Made by a program: the position numbers and the translations under genes
Source: Croceibacterium aestuarii
GTDB lineage: Bacteria > Pseudomonadota > Alphaproteobacteria > Sphingomonadales > Sphingomonadaceae
Length of the DNA stretch: 64,000 nt
Assembly: GCF_030657335.1 (NCBI RefSeq)
Contig: NZ_CP131039.1
Span: 558,001-622,000, forward strand
Direction: 5' to 3'
In this document: piece after piece, positions 27,877-37,489 of the stretch
How the letters are laid out: each line of letters opens with the position of its first letter
Numbering within the stretch: the stretch's first letter is position 1
The notes under the pieces: generated by a model
Told to the model about the DNA's origin: nothing
Seen by the model: the letters and a program-made list of their open reading frames with translations, nothing else
Databases searched by the model: none

Positions 27877-29010
27877 ATGACGCCTCGCCATTTCCCTAGC
27901 CTTGCCGCAGCCCTGCTTCCAGCCCTGTTGCTGGCTGCTTGCGGCGACCCGGGCCCGCCACCCGAGCCACCGCTGCCGCCCGGCGCGCTCGAGGCGGTGA
28001 GCGCCGATCCCGGCGCCTCGCGCGAGAAGCTGGCCCGCGCGGTCGATGCGCTGTTCAACGACGAGGGCATCGGCGAAACCCGCGCCGTGCTGGTGCTCCA
28101 CGACGGCGAGATCGCCGCCGAGCGCTACGAAGCCGGCTACGGCAAGCAAACCCCCTTCATCGGCTGGTCGATGTCGAAGACGGTTACCGGCCTGCTGATC
28201 GGCGCGCTCGTCGCCGAGGGACGGCTGCACCTCGACCGCTCGCCGCCGATCCCGGCCTGGCAGCGCTCGGGCGACCCGCGCGGCGAGATCACACTGCGCC
28301 AGTTGCTGCAGATGCGATCGGGCCTGCGCCACCAGGAGATGGCCGACCCGATCTACACCTCGGGCGAAGTGCGCATGATGTTCCTCGACGGGCGCGATGA
28401 CATGGCCGCCTGGGCCGAAGCCGCGCCGCTCGAGCACGAGGCCGGGCGTGTGTTCCAGTATTCGACCCCCACCGCGATGATTCTCTCGGACATCGCCGCG
28501 CGGATTCTCGCCCCCGACGGCAGCGCCGACGAGCGCCGCGCGGCGGTCGACGAGTTCATGGTCTCGCGCCTGTCGGCGCCGCTACGCGCGCCCTCGCTGC
28601 GCGGCGAATACGATGCCTCGGGCACGATGCTCGGCGGCTCGATGATCTGGGCCACGGCGCGCGACTGGGCCAAGGTCGGTGAATTGATGCGCCACAAGGG
28701 CTCGGTACGCGGCACACAGCTCGTCCCGCGCAGTTGGGCCGAGTTCATGACCCGGCCCAGCCCGCGCAAGGCCGACTACGGCGCGATGACCTGGCTCAAC
28801 CGCAAGTCGGACAGCGAGAAGGTCGTGCTGTTCCCCGACCAGGGGCCCGCCGACGCGTTCGCGCTGGTCGGGCACCTCGGCCAGTACGTGATCGTCTCGC
28901 CGAGCCAGGGACTGACCATCGTGCGGCTCGGCCATACCGAAGATAGCCAGCGCCGCGCACTGGTCGACGACCTGGCGAAGATCGCCGCGCTCTACCCCTC
29001 GAGGAAATAG
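27877..29010 (+). CDS. Serine hydrolase lipoprotein, beta-lactamase/esterase family
   Basis: A 377-residue protein with a lipoprotein signal (LLPALLLAACG, Cys at about residue 23), so it is envelope-located. It belongs to the class C beta-lactamase-like hydrolases: the nucleophile motif SMSK (GWSMSKTVTGLL, about residue 95) and a second-box Tyr in FQYSTPTAMILSD. Such proteins are usually peptidases or esterases and rarely true beta-lactamases, and the sequence does not fix the substrate. The ATG at 27877 is preferred because GGAAGG lies seven bases before it. Confidence 0.85.
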   Translation: MTPRHFPSLAAALLPALLLAACGDPGPPPEPPLPPGALEAVSADPGASREKLARAVDALFNDEGIGETRAVLVLHDGEIAAERYEAGYGKQTPFIGWSMSKTVTGLLIGALVAEGRLHLDRSPPIPAWQRSGDPRGEITLRQLLQMRSGLRHQEMADPIYTSGEVRMMFLDGRDDMAAWAEAAPLEHEAGRVFQYSTPTAMILSDIAARILAPDGSADERRAAVDEFMVSRLSAPLRAPSLRGEYDASGTMLGGSMIWATARDWAKVGELMRHKGSVRGTQLVPRSWAEFMTRPSPRKADYGAMTWLNRKSDSEKVVLFPDQGPADAFALVGHLGQYVIVSPSQGLTIVRLGHTEDSQRRALVDDLAKIAALYPSRK

Positions 29011-29789
29011 GTCCCTTCGACCACCGTCGCGCAGTGGCCGCCGAGCCAGGCGCGGTCGCCATCGAGCCGGCAGACCAAATCGCCGCCACGCTGCGAGGCC
29101 TGGTGCGCGGTGAAGCGCTCGCGGCCGAGCCGCGCGGCCCAAAACGGGGTCAGCGCGGCGTGCGCCGAACCGGTCACGCTGTCCTCGTCGACCCCGGCGC
29201 CGGGGACGAACACCCGGCTCACGACGTCGCAGGAATCGCCCGGCGCGGTACAGATGTACTGGTGGTCGCCCAGCTCGGCCAAGCCCTTGAAGTCGGGCCG
29301 CAGCGCGCGGACTTCGCCCTCGTCCGCAAACAGGAAAATGGCGTAGCGGTCGGGGCTGACCCAGGTCTCGCGCGAAGTCCGCCCGAGCAGCACCACGGCT
29401 TCGGTGAAGCTGCCCCGCGCGGTCGAAATCGTCGGCAGGGCAAGCTCGTAACCGCCCTCGTCGAGCCGCTTCACCTCGAGCACGCCCGCCTGGCGGGTCC
29501 GGAACGTGACTCTGTCGCCGCCGTCGCGGGTGAGCACGACATGGCCCGATGCGAGCGTAGCATGACCGCACAGACGGATTTCGCAGGCCGGGGTGAACCA
29601 GCGCAGTTCCCAGTCGGCCGCATCGCTCGCGTCCGGCACGAGGAAGGCGGTCTCGGCGAACTTGTTCTCTTCGGCGATCGCCTGCAGCAGCTCGTCGGGG
29701 AGCCATTCGTCGAGCGGCATGACCCCTGCCTGGTTGCCGGCGAAGGGGCGATCCGAGAAAGCATCGACGTGCCAATAGGGCCGCTTCAT
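28992..29789 (-). CDS. PhzF-like isomerase/epimerase
   Basis: A 265-residue protein with the two-lobed PhzF (diaminopimelate-epimerase-like) fold: HVDAFSDRPFAGNQAGVMPL at the N-terminus, the catalytic-Glu region EENKFAETAFLVP, TPACEIRLCGHATLASGHV, and VDEDSVTGSAHAALTPFWA in the second lobe. It probably isomerises a small acid or amino acid; phenazine genes are not present, so the name reflects family only. Its stop overlaps the convergent hydrolase end by 19 bases and its start overlaps the CDF stop (ATGA). Confidence 0.88.
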   Translation of the reverse strand: MKRPYWHVDAFSDRPFAGNQAGVMPLDEWLPDELLQAIAEENKFAETAFLVPDASDAADWELRWFTPACEIRLCGHATLASGHVVLTRDGGDRVTFRTRQAGVLEVKRLDEGGYELALPTISTARGSFTEAVVLLGRTSRETWVSPDRYAIFLFADEGEVRALRPDFKGLAELGDHQYICTAPGDSCDVVSRVFVPGAGVDEDSVTGSAHAALTPFWAARLGRERFTAHQASQRGGDLVCRLDGDRAWLGGHCATVVEGTYFLEG

Positions 29790-30736
29790 GTGACTGCACT
29801 CCCGTCCTGCGGCAAAAGCTCTTCCGCCGCCGCGCCCGTCTCGTCGACGAGACCAATCGGATCGGTATGGATCAGCACCTCCACGCCGGGGAATTCGCGG
29901 TCCAGCCGGTCCTCGATCTTGTCCATCACGACATGGGCCTGGGCGACCGTCATCTGCGGATCGACCGAAATATGGAACTGGGCGAAATCGTGCACGCCGC
30001 TGGTCCGGGTCCGCAGATCGTGCATCCCATGGACTTCCGGAATTCGCGCCAGCACCGCGATGAACTCGTCGCGCTTGTCGTCGGGCCATTCCCTGTCCAT
30101 CAGGTGGTCGAGCGCCTCGCTCGATGCGCGCCACGCGCCCCAGGCGAGCCACAGCGCGATCATCAATCCGAAGGCGGGATCGGCACCGGCAATGCCGACG
30201 AAGCGGTCCAGCACCAGCGCGGCGATCACCGCGAGGTTGAGATAGAGGTCCGACTTGTAGTGGACGTTGTCGGTCTTGATCGCGATGCTGCCGGTCGAAC
30301 GGATCACGTGGCGCTGCCAGGCGAGCAGCGCGAAGGTGCCGAGGATTGCCAGGGCGGACACCGCAATGCCTTCGTTGGCCGAAGCGACCCGCCCCCCGGA
30401 GATCAGTTCGCCCACCGCGCGATAGGCAATGCCCACGGCCGACAGCGTAATCAGCACGACCTGGAACAGCGCCGCCAGCGCTTCGGCCTTGCCATGCCCG
30501 AAGCGGTGATCCTCGTCGGCGGGCTGGGCGGCGATCCATACCCCGATCAGCGTGGCGATGCTGGCGACGAGGTCGAGCCCGGTGTCGGCCAGGCTTCCCA
30601 GCATGGCGGTCGAATCGGTCTTCCACACCGCCCAGATCTTCATCGCCGCCAGCACGCTGGCCATCGTGATCGAGGCGAACGCGGCGCTGCGGGTCAGCCG
30701 CGCGCGGGCGGCAGGATCGTCGGAAATCGCGGTCAT
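29786..30736 (-). CDS. Cation diffusion facilitator (Zn/Fe/Mn efflux)
   Basis: A 316-residue inner-membrane metal/proton antiporter with about six hydrophobic helices. The FGHGKAEALAALFQ motif after TM3 and the paired metal sites (SLADTGLD in TM2, HYKSDLYLN in TM5) are typical of the CDF family, and a C-terminal ferredoxin-like domain follows (HDFAQFHISVDP). The Asp/His pattern fits divalent Fe, Zn or Mn export, as in FieF. Coupled on both sides: pdxH stop overlaps its start and its own stop overlaps the PhzF-like start. Confidence 0.92.
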   Translation of the reverse strand: MTAISDDPAARARLTRSAAFASITMASVLAAMKIWAVWKTDSTAMLGSLADTGLDLVASIATLIGVWIAAQPADEDHRFGHGKAEALAALFQVVLITLSAVGIAYRAVGELISGGRVASANEGIAVSALAILGTFALLAWQRHVIRSTGSIAIKTDNVHYKSDLYLNLAVIAALVLDRFVGIAGADPAFGLMIALWLAWGAWRASSEALDHLMDREWPDDKRDEFIAVLARIPEVHGMHDLRTRTSGVHDFAQFHISVDPQMTVAQAHVVMDKIEDRLDREFPGVEVLIHTDPIGLVDETGAAAEELLPQDGSAVT

Positions 30737-31338
30737 GGATACAGCAGCGTGCTCGACCAGCCGCCATCGGGCCGGCGGTTAAACTGGCGCCGCTCGTGCA
30801 GCCGGTTGTCGCGGTCGAGCCAGAACTCGATCCGCTGCGGCAGGCAGCGGAAGCCGGTCCAGTGAAGCGGACGGGGGATTTCCTGTCCATCGTAGCGCGC
30901 CGCAAGCTCGTCGACCCGGGCGAGATAGGTCTTGCGATTCTCGAGCGGGCGCGACTGATCCGAGGCCGCCGAGCCGAGCTGCGAGAGCGGGTGCCGCGAA
31001 TGGAAGTAATCGTCGGCCTCCTGCGCGGTGACCTCGCTCAGCGGGCCTTCGATGCGGACCTGGCGGCGCAGGCTCTTCCAATGGAACAGCAGCGCGGCGC
31101 GCCGATTGGCGAGAATCTCCTGCCCCTTGCGGCTTTGAACATTGGTGTAGAACACGAAGCCCTCGGGCCCGTGGCCCTTGAGCAGGACCATCCGCACCGA
31201 AGGCGCGCCATCCGGCGTCGCTGTGGCGAGCGCCATGGCATTAGCATCGTTCGGCTCGCTCGCCCGCGCCTCGGCGAACCAGGCGTCGAACAACGCGGCA
31301 GGATCGCTGTGAGGGATCGCCTCCTGTTCGGCGGTCAT
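30733..31338 (-). CDS. pdxH: Pyridoxine/pyridoxamine 5'-phosphate oxidase
   Basis: FMN-dependent oxidase making pyridoxal 5'-phosphate. The 201-residue protein shows APSVRMVLLKG, GFVFYTNVQSRKGQEI and ALLFHWKSLRRQVRIEG for FMN binding, SRHPLSQLGSAASDQS, and the C-terminal signature EFWLDRDNRLHERRQF with LLYP at the end. Length and ends match the family. Divergent from the DnaJ-like gene across a 195-base interval. Confidence 0.96.
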   Translation of the reverse strand: MTAEQEAIPHSDPAALFDAWFAEARASEPNDANAMALATATPDGAPSVRMVLLKGHGPEGFVFYTNVQSRKGQEILANRRAALLFHWKSLRRQVRIEGPLSEVTAQEADDYFHSRHPLSQLGSAASDQSRPLENRKTYLARVDELAARYDGQEIPRPLHWTGFRCLPQRIEFWLDRDNRLHERRQFNRRPDGGWSSTLLYP

Positions 31339-31533
31339 GCCGAAACCCCCCGAACAGCCCCGATGATCGCGCCGGCCATGCGAATCGCGGCTCGGGAGAG
31401 ATTCCCCGAATGCGGGGCGGGTGCGGCGCAGGAGGCGATTCTCGATAGCATGCAGCGACGCTGGCAGAATGACGGCATCGAGGAAAGTGTCGCGTGCTTG
31501 CGTCGGCATACTGTTGTGCCTAGCTAACACGCC

Positions 31534-32523
31534 ATGGCCGATCCCTATGCAACCTTGGGCGTAACCCGCGACGCGAGCGAAAAGGACATCAAGTCCGCCT
31601 ACCGCAAGCTTGCGAAGGAACTGCACCCCGACCGCAACAAGGACAAACCCGACGCGTCGGAGCGCTTCTCCGATGTGACCCGGGCCTATGACCTGCTGTC
31701 CGACAAGGACAAGCGGGCGCAGTTCGATCGCGGCGAGATCGATGCCGACGGCAACCCGGCAATGCCTTTCGGCATGGGCGGCGGCGGGAACCCGTTCGGC
31801 GGTGGCGGCGGTTTTCGCAGCCAGCGCGGCGGGGCCGGCCCGCAGGGGTTCGACCCGCGCGACTTCCAGAACATGGCCGGGGCAGAGGGAATCGATCTCG
31901 GCGACATCTTCGACGGACTGTTCGGCGGCGCCCGCGGCGGCACCGCCGGCGGATTCGGCGGCAGGTCGGGCGGGTTCGACCGCCGGCCCTCGCCGCCGCC
32001 GCGCAAGGGTGCCGACATCAATTATCGTTTGCGCGTCCCCTTCGCCGACGCCGCGGCGCTGAAAGAGCAGCGCATCACGCTCGCCGACGGGAAGACCATC
32101 GATCTCAAGCTGCCGCAAGGCACCGAGGACGGCACGCAAATGCGCCTCAAGGGCAAGGGCGAGGCCGGGCCGGGCGGTCACGGCGATGGGATCGTCACGA
32201 TCGCACTCGAGCCGCACAAGTTCTTTCGCAAGGACGGACATGACGTGCGCATGGACCTTCCGGTCACGCTGAGCGAAGCGATTGCCGGGGCCAAGGTGCG
32301 GTGTCCGACGGTGGACGGCGCGGTCATGCTGACGATCAAGCCGGGGACCAGCGGCGGCACGGTCATGCGCCTCAAAGGTAAGGGTTTTTCGAAGAAAGGC
32401 GGCGGCCGGGGCGACCAACTGGTAACGCTCGAAATCGACCTGCCCGACGACATCGCCGAACTCGCCGGCAAGCTCGAGGGGTGGGAAGATACCCGCGACG
32501 TGCGCGCCGATCTCGGCGTGTGA
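31534..32523 (+). CDS. DnaJ-like cochaperone without zinc finger (CbpA type)
   Basis: A 329-residue type II J-protein that stimulates DnaK. The J domain occupies residues 4-68 with HPD at 31-33. A very Gly/Phe-rich linker spans about residues 78-155 (GGGGNPFGGGGGF). The C-terminal substrate-binding beta domains follow from about residue 163 (GADINYRLRVPFADA, ...LPVTLSEAIAGAKVRCPT). The CXXCXGXG zinc repeats of canonical DnaJ are absent, so this is a CbpA/DjlA-like or specialised cochaperone. No heat-shock promoter was recognised. Confidence 0.92.
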   Translation: MADPYATLGVTRDASEKDIKSAYRKLAKELHPDRNKDKPDASERFSDVTRAYDLLSDKDKRAQFDRGEIDADGNPAMPFGMGGGGNPFGGGGGFRSQRGGAGPQGFDPRDFQNMAGAEGIDLGDIFDGLFGGARGGTAGGFGGRSGGFDRRPSPPPRKGADINYRLRVPFADAAALKEQRITLADGKTIDLKLPQGTEDGTQMRLKGKGEAGPGGHGDGIVTIALEPHKFFRKDGHDVRMDLPVTLSEAIAGAKVRCPTVDGAVMLTIKPGTSGGTVMRLKGKGFSKKGGGRGDQLVTLEIDLPDDIAELAGKLEGWEDTRDVRADLGV

Positions 32524-32597
32524 TCGCGCCTCGGAGCCATCGACCCGCCTGCTCGTTCGCTCGACAGGCAATGGACACCTGTTAGAAACCGCAGGCG

Positions 32598-33641
32598 ATG
32601 GCGCCCCCTGGCCTCTCCGACCCGGACAAGCATGGTCCCCCGGTCGACGATCTTTCGCCCGAAAGCAGGCGGCGGCAGGCGCTCGCGCACAGCGCCGGAT
32701 TCAGCGACCAGATGCGCTATCACATGGGCCCCGGCAGCCGCGTGTTCGAGGTGGTCAAGCGAGTCGTCGTCGGCACCTACAACGACGGCTTCATCCACGC
32801 CGGCAACCTCGCCTACATGGCGGTGCTGGCGATCTTCCCGTTCTTCATCACTGCCGCGGCGATGTTCTCGTTCGTCGGCGAGGAGAGCGAGCGGGCAGCG
32901 ACGATCAACGCCGTGCTCATCGCCTTGCCCCCGGTGGTCGCCGACGTCATCGGCCCGGTGGCGCGCGACGTCGTCGCGCAGCGCAGCGGATGGCTGCTGT
33001 GGGCCGGCGGGCTCATCGGCTTGTGGACCGTCGGCAGCCTGATCGAGACGATTCGCGACATCCTGCGCCGCGCCTATGGCACCGAGCCCACCGCGGCATT
33101 CTGGAAATACCGCCTGTTTTCGACCGGAATCATCATTGCGTCGGTCATCCTGCTGATGTTCAGCCTCATCGCGCAGGTACTGATCGGTGCGGCGCAAGAA
33201 GTGATCGACGCCTATTTCCCGCAACTGGCGAACCTGCTGAGCGACCTGGCGCTCTCCCGCCTCGTCCCGGCCTTCGCACTCTTCGGCTCGCTCTACCTGT
33301 TGTTCCTCACCCTGACCCCGCACGCCTACCGCACGCGGCGATATCCAAAGTGGCCGGGCGCGCTGCTGGTCGCCGGTTGGTGGATTACCGTCACCCTGAC
33401 CCTGCCGCCGCTGCTGCGCACCGTGTTCCGCTACAACCTGACCTACGGTTCGCTGGCCGGCATGATGATCGCGCTGTTCTTTTTCTGGCTCGTCGGCCTA
33501 GGCATGGTAATGGGCGCCGAACTCAACGCCGCGCTCGCCGAGACGCCGGAAGAGGAGCAGGACCTGATCGGTCAGGCGGACGAACGGCAGGACGCGGCGA
33601 ACAGCGCAAGGCAAGAGATCCAGGAGGAACCTGACGAATGA
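32598..33641 (+). CDS. YihY/BrkB-family membrane protein
   Basis: A 347-residue inner-membrane protein with about six hydrophobic helices. FIHAGNLAYMAVLAIFPFFI, the TVGSLIETIRDILRRAYG segment and GSLAGMMIALFFFWLVGLGMVMGAELNAAL are the family pattern (formerly annotated as ribonuclease BN). The function of the family is unsettled; some members affect envelope resistance. The stop overlaps the fabI ATG (ATGA), linking it to fatty-acid synthesis. Confidence 0.9.
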   Translation: MAPPGLSDPDKHGPPVDDLSPESRRRQALAHSAGFSDQMRYHMGPGSRVFEVVKRVVVGTYNDGFIHAGNLAYMAVLAIFPFFITAAAMFSFVGEESERAATINAVLIALPPVVADVIGPVARDVVAQRSGWLLWAGGLIGLWTVGSLIETIRDILRRAYGTEPTAAFWKYRLFSTGIIIASVILLMFSLIAQVLIGAAQEVIDAYFPQLANLLSDLALSRLVPAFALFGSLYLLFLTLTPHAYRTRRYPKWPGALLVAGWWITVTLTLPPLLRTVFRYNLTYGSLAGMMIALFFFWLVGLGMVMGAELNAALAETPEEEQDLIGQADERQDAANSARQEIQEEPDE

Positions 33642-34441
33642 ACGGTCTGATGCACGGCAAGCGTGGCCTGATCATGGGCCTGGCGAACGACAAGTCGCTC
33701 GCCTGGGGGATTGCCCAGAAGCTCGCCGAACACGGGGCCGAGATGGCCTTTTCCTATCAGGGGGAGGCGCTTGGCAAGCGGGTCATTCCATTGGCCGAAC
33801 AGCTCGGCAGCGATTTCACCTTCGAGTGCGACGTATCGAACATGGACGCCCTCGACGCCGCCTTCGCCAATCTCAAGAAGCGTTGGGCGACGATCGATTT
33901 CGTTGTCCACGCCATCGGCTTTTCCGACAAGAGCGAACTGCGCGGGCACTACGTCGACACGAGCCTCGACAACTTCCTGATGACGATGAACATCTCCGCT
34001 TACAGCCTGGTCGCGGTGGCTAAACGGGCCCGCGAAATGATGCCGAACGGCGGCAGCATCCTGACGCTGACCTACTACGGCGCGGAAAAGGTCGTGCCGC
34101 ATTACAACGTGATGGGCGTGGCCAAGGCGGCGCTGGAAACCAGCGTGCAATACCTCGCCAACGACCTCGGGCCGGAAAACATTCGCGTCAACGCCATCAG
34201 CGCCGGCCCCATCAAGACGCTCGCCGCAAGCGGCATCGGCGATTTTCGCTACATCCTCAAATGGAACGAACTCAACGCGCCCCTGCGCCGCAACGTGACG
34301 ATCGAGGACGTCGGAGGCTCGGGGCTCTATTTCCTCTCCGACCTGTCATCGGGCGTGACCGGGGAGACGCACCATGTCGATGCGGGATATCACGTGGTCG
34401 GCATGAAGCAGGAGGATGCGCCGGATATTGCGCTGAGTTGA
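33638..34441 (+). CDS. fabI: Enoyl-[acyl-carrier-protein] reductase (NADH)
   Basis: Last reductive step of the fatty-acid elongation cycle. The 267-residue short-chain dehydrogenase has GKRGLIMGLANDKSLAWGIA for NADH binding and the FabI-type catalytic pattern Tyr-x6-Tyr-x6-Lys in TYYGAEKVVPHYNVMGVAKAA, with Asn-rich DLGPENIRVNAISAGPIKT afterwards. Starts inside the YihY stop (ATGA). It is the last native-GC gene before the polysaccharide locus. Confidence 0.96.
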   Translation: MNGLMHGKRGLIMGLANDKSLAWGIAQKLAEHGAEMAFSYQGEALGKRVIPLAEQLGSDFTFECDVSNMDALDAAFANLKKRWATIDFVVHAIGFSDKSELRGHYVDTSLDNFLMTMNISAYSLVAVAKRAREMMPNGGSILTLTYYGAEKVVPHYNVMGVAKAALETSVQYLANDLGPENIRVNAISAGPIKTLAASGIGDFRYILKWNELNAPLRRNVTIEDVGGSGLYFLSDLSSGVTGETHHVDAGYHVVGMKQEDAPDIALS

Positions 34442-34449
34442 GCCGATTC

Positions 34450-35697
34450 TTAGGCAGGCCAGATGCCGCGAGTGTCGTAGATCGTCTTACCGGCGAGTTT
34501 CTCCGGGTCGACCTGGCAAAATGCGTCGTGATCAACCAGGACGACGATGATGCCGCAATTATCAAGAGCATCGTCCAAGTGCGCCAAGGGTATGCCTTGA
34601 AATTCAACCTGGCCTTCTCCGGCATAGGGTTCGACCACCATCAGCCGATCCACGAACCGCTGATGAAGCGCTTTCGCCACCTCCAGTGCAGGACTTTCGC
34701 GGAAGTCGTCGATATTAGCTTTGAAGGCGAGGCCCAGAACCGCGATCTTCGTTTCAGGCTGCGCGACGGCGAGCCCCACGATCCTCTCAATCACGTAAGC
34801 CGGCTTGCTGTCGTTGACCTCACGTGCAGTCCGGATCAGGCGCGCCTCTTCCGGAGCGCTGTCGACGATAAACCAAGGGTCCACAGCAATGCAGTGTCCG
34901 CCGACTCCCGGGCCGGGGGCGAGGATGTTGACTCGAGGGTGCCGATTGGCAAGGCGGATGACCTCCCAAGTGTCGATGGCTAGTCGATCACAGATCAGCG
35001 AAAGCTCGTTTGCGAAGGCGATGTTTAAATCACGAAACGCGTTTTCGCTGAGCTTGACCATTTCCGCTACCCGCACCGATGTGGTCGAGCATTCACCTTT
35101 CACGAACTTCCGATAGAAGGCCGCAGCTTTTTCGGCGCAGGCCGGCGTAATCCCACCGATGCTGCGGTCGTTCTCGATCAGCTCGACGATTATCCGTCCC
35201 GGGAGTACGCGTTCCGGACAATAGGCGACCGAAATGTCGCCTTCCGCACCATTCACACTTGGCATTTGCAAGTCGGATCGCAGTTCGCCAATGACGTCCA
35301 CCACTTGTTCTGTGGTCCCAACCGGCGAAGTCGATTCAAGAATAACCAGATCGCCTTTCTTCAAGACCTTAGCTATGCTGCGCGCGGCGGCCAGAACGTA
35401 GCTGACGTCCGGCACGTGAGCATCAGTGAACGGTGTTGGCACCGCGATGACGAATACATCCGCAGGCGCCGTTTCCAGAGAGGCCTTCAGAAGTCCGTTC
35501 GCCACCACTGCTTCGACAAGTTCAGCAAGGTCGTTCTCCTGGAGGTGAATCCGTCCCGAGTTGATTGTCTCGACCACCTGCGGATTAACGTCGATTCCCG
35601 TGACCCGCAGATGGGCGTTGGCCATCACGGCAGCGGTGGGAAGCCCGATGTAGCCGAGGCCCACCATGCAAACTTGGATCTTATTCGTGTTTTTCAC
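34450..35697 (-). CDS. wecC: UDP-N-acetyl-D-mannosamine dehydrogenase
   Basis: Oxidises UDP-ManNAc to UDP-ManNAc-uronic acid with NAD. The 415 residues begin VKNTNKIQVCMVGLGYIGLPTAAV (dinucleotide fold), with ILESTSPVGTTEQV, CPERVLPGRI, and the catalytic-Cys segment GPGVGGHCIAVDPWF. The GTG start at 35697 places the Rossmann motif at the usual distance; a longer frame would add an Arg-rich stretch. Separated by about 16 kb from wecB (51081-52208), which makes its substrate. Convergent with fabI. Confidence 0.9.
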   Translation of the reverse strand: MKNTNKIQVCMVGLGYIGLPTAAVMANAHLRVTGIDVNPQVVETINSGRIHLQENDLAELVEAVVANGLLKASLETAPADVFVIAVPTPFTDAHVPDVSYVLAAARSIAKVLKKGDLVILESTSPVGTTEQVVDVIGELRSDLQMPSVNGAEGDISVAYCPERVLPGRIIVELIENDRSIGGITPACAEKAAAFYRKFVKGECSTTSVRVAEMVKLSENAFRDLNIAFANELSLICDRLAIDTWEVIRLANRHPRVNILAPGPGVGGHCIAVDPWFIVDSAPEEARLIRTAREVNDSKPAYVIERIVGLAVAQPETKIAVLGLAFKANIDDFRESPALEVAKALHQRFVDRLMVVEPYAGEGQVEFQGIPLAHLDDALDNCGIIVVLVDHDAFCQVDPEKLAGKTIYDTRGIWPA

Positions 35698-35943
35698 TTT
35701 TGCGCACCCTGAACTTGAAGCGATAGAGGCGGCGGACTTGCTGCGCGCCATCCGCCGGAAAGCAACGAGAAAACGATGAAAGCCAAGCCCCTCGTCGGCC
35801 GCAACGCCGCTTAGTTGCATCCCGCCAGGATGTCGAGTACCGACTCACGCCAGGCCGACAAGCGGCGGGGGCTCTGAAGGAGTATGGGTCGCCGGATATG
35901 CCTTGTTTGGGTGTATTGGCACGCGGCGCGTTGGGATGAGGCT

Positions 35944-37341
35944 GTGGCAAGTACCAGAGAATTTCAGAAGTGGCCCCGAAGTGCCGACACTCGGCAAGGC
36001 AAGAGCGCGATGGTCGTCGCGTGGGTGTTCTTCAGCTTCTTGCTCATGTTTGGCGGAGGGGCGCGGGCTGATGCACTCTCGCAGGCGCTAGTCCGCATGC
36101 TTGCCATTCTCATCATAGCGACCACGGTCACAAATACGCCGGCCCAGGCTATAGTTAAGCTGCGCGGCCCACTGCTTCTGTTCGCAGGAGTAGTCTTGCT
36201 TGTCGTTGCGCAGCTTGTTCCCTTGCCACCGGGCATTTGGAGCTCCCTTGGAGACCGCGCGCGCTTTCAGGCACTTTCCACGTTCCCGGGCATCGATTTG
36301 GTATGGCGTCCGCTCTCACTCAATCCCGATGGAACGCTGAACACACTCGTTTCCCTGCTTCCGGTTTTGGCGTCCATCCTCGTTGTCGCCGACTCTAGGA
36401 TGCGGAGTGCCGATCGAACCTTGCTGATGATACTGCTCGGGTTCATCGGCCTATCCGGCCTTGTCGGATTGCTGCAATTCGCCAGTGGCGGTAACGATTT
36501 GCTCTACCCCTATCGTATTACCAACCATGGATCGGCGGTCGGACTTTTCGCAAACCGCAATCATCAAGCCGCGGCCTTGGCGTGTGCCCTCCCTCTGCTG
36601 GCAGGGTGGCTGACGGCTCGCCGCGACCGAACGTTGGGCATCGCTGTGCTGCCCGCTCTGTCGGCCGTCTTGTTAGTAATCGCCCTGATCCTAATGACAG
36701 GATCCCGCGCCGGTTTTTTGCTCATGCTGGTCGGCCTCGCTGGTGCGGCGCTCCAACTTTGGCGGTCGGGCAAGATACCCTTGCACCGGATAAGTCCGAA
36801 AGTTCTGCTGTCCGGAGTGACCCTGCTGCTCATTGTCCTTGCCGCCGCAGGCCTGTTGCTTCGTAACGCCGAATCCACCAAACGCCTGCTTTCGCAAAGC
36901 GTACAAGGCGATCTTCGCTTGCAAGTCTTTCAACCACTCGTTGAGCTGGCGTTTCGCTACATGCCCCTAGGCACCGGCTTCGGGACCTTCCCGGATGTCT
37001 ACAAGGTCTACGAGCCGAAGGACCTGCTGATGTTCCAATACCTCAACCACGCGCATGATGACCTGCTTGAGCTGGCGATCGAGGCCGGAATCCCGGGCTT
37101 GGCGCTACTAGCGCTGCTGCTCATCTGGTGGGGCGTCACGGTGGCCCGACTCTGGCGCCGGGGAAACGACGAAGAGCCATTGATTGACCTCGCTCGGGCC
37201 GGTTCGGTAGGGACCGGGCTCCTACTCTTAGCAAGCGTTGTTGACTACCCCCTTCGCACGCCGGCCTTGGGTGCCATCTTCGCGATCCTGTGCTGTTGGA
37301 TGTACCTAGGAGGGCGTCGCTTGGCGGCGTTAAGGAACTGA
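35944..37341 (+). CDS. O-antigen ligase / polysaccharide polymerase-like membrane protein
   Basis: A protein of about 465 residues with some twelve hydrophobic helices. The Wzy_C/O-antigen-ligase signature is clear: TGSRAGFLLMLVGLAGA, then a periplasmic loop with FRYMPLGTGFGTFPDVYKVYE and NHAHDDLLELAIEAGIPGL. It either polymerises repeat units or ligates polymer to an acceptor in the periplasm. Start uncertain: GTG at 35944 is used, but ATG at 35884 or 36010 are alternatives. The first plus-strand gene of the export set. Confidence 0.8.
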   Translation: MASTREFQKWPRSADTRQGKSAMVVAWVFFSFLLMFGGGARADALSQALVRMLAILIIATTVTNTPAQAIVKLRGPLLLFAGVVLLVVAQLVPLPPGIWSSLGDRARFQALSTFPGIDLVWRPLSLNPDGTLNTLVSLLPVLASILVVADSRMRSADRTLLMILLGFIGLSGLVGLLQFASGGNDLLYPYRITNHGSAVGLFANRNHQAAALACALPLLAGWLTARRDRTLGIAVLPALSAVLLVIALILMTGSRAGFLLMLVGLAGAALQLWRSGKIPLHRISPKVLLSGVTLLLIVLAAAGLLLRNAESTKRLLSQSVQGDLRLQVFQPLVELAFRYMPLGTGFGTFPDVYKVYEPKDLLMFQYLNHAHDDLLELAIEAGIPGLALLALLLIWWGVTVARLWRRGNDEEPLIDLARAGSVGTGLLLLASVVDYPLRTPALGAIFAILCCWMYLGGRRLAALRN

Positions 37342-37489
37342 AATCTTGCCCCAACCGGACAAAACCCTTTCCCGCAGACATCGCGTGATTTTGCCTTTAC
37401 CCCCGAAGGCGTGAGCGCTAATGGCCCGCGCTTATTTGAGAAATCCGGCGGCGCAGGCTGCATCTAAGCCGGTGAAAGGATCCGCTAGA

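Noticed and set aside
35698-35943. Possible small gene or longer start for the ligase-like protein between wecC and 35944
   Set aside because: An ATG at 35884 has its purine-rich box only one or two bases upstream, too close, and no other frame shows coding character. The interval is most likely the divergent promoter region.
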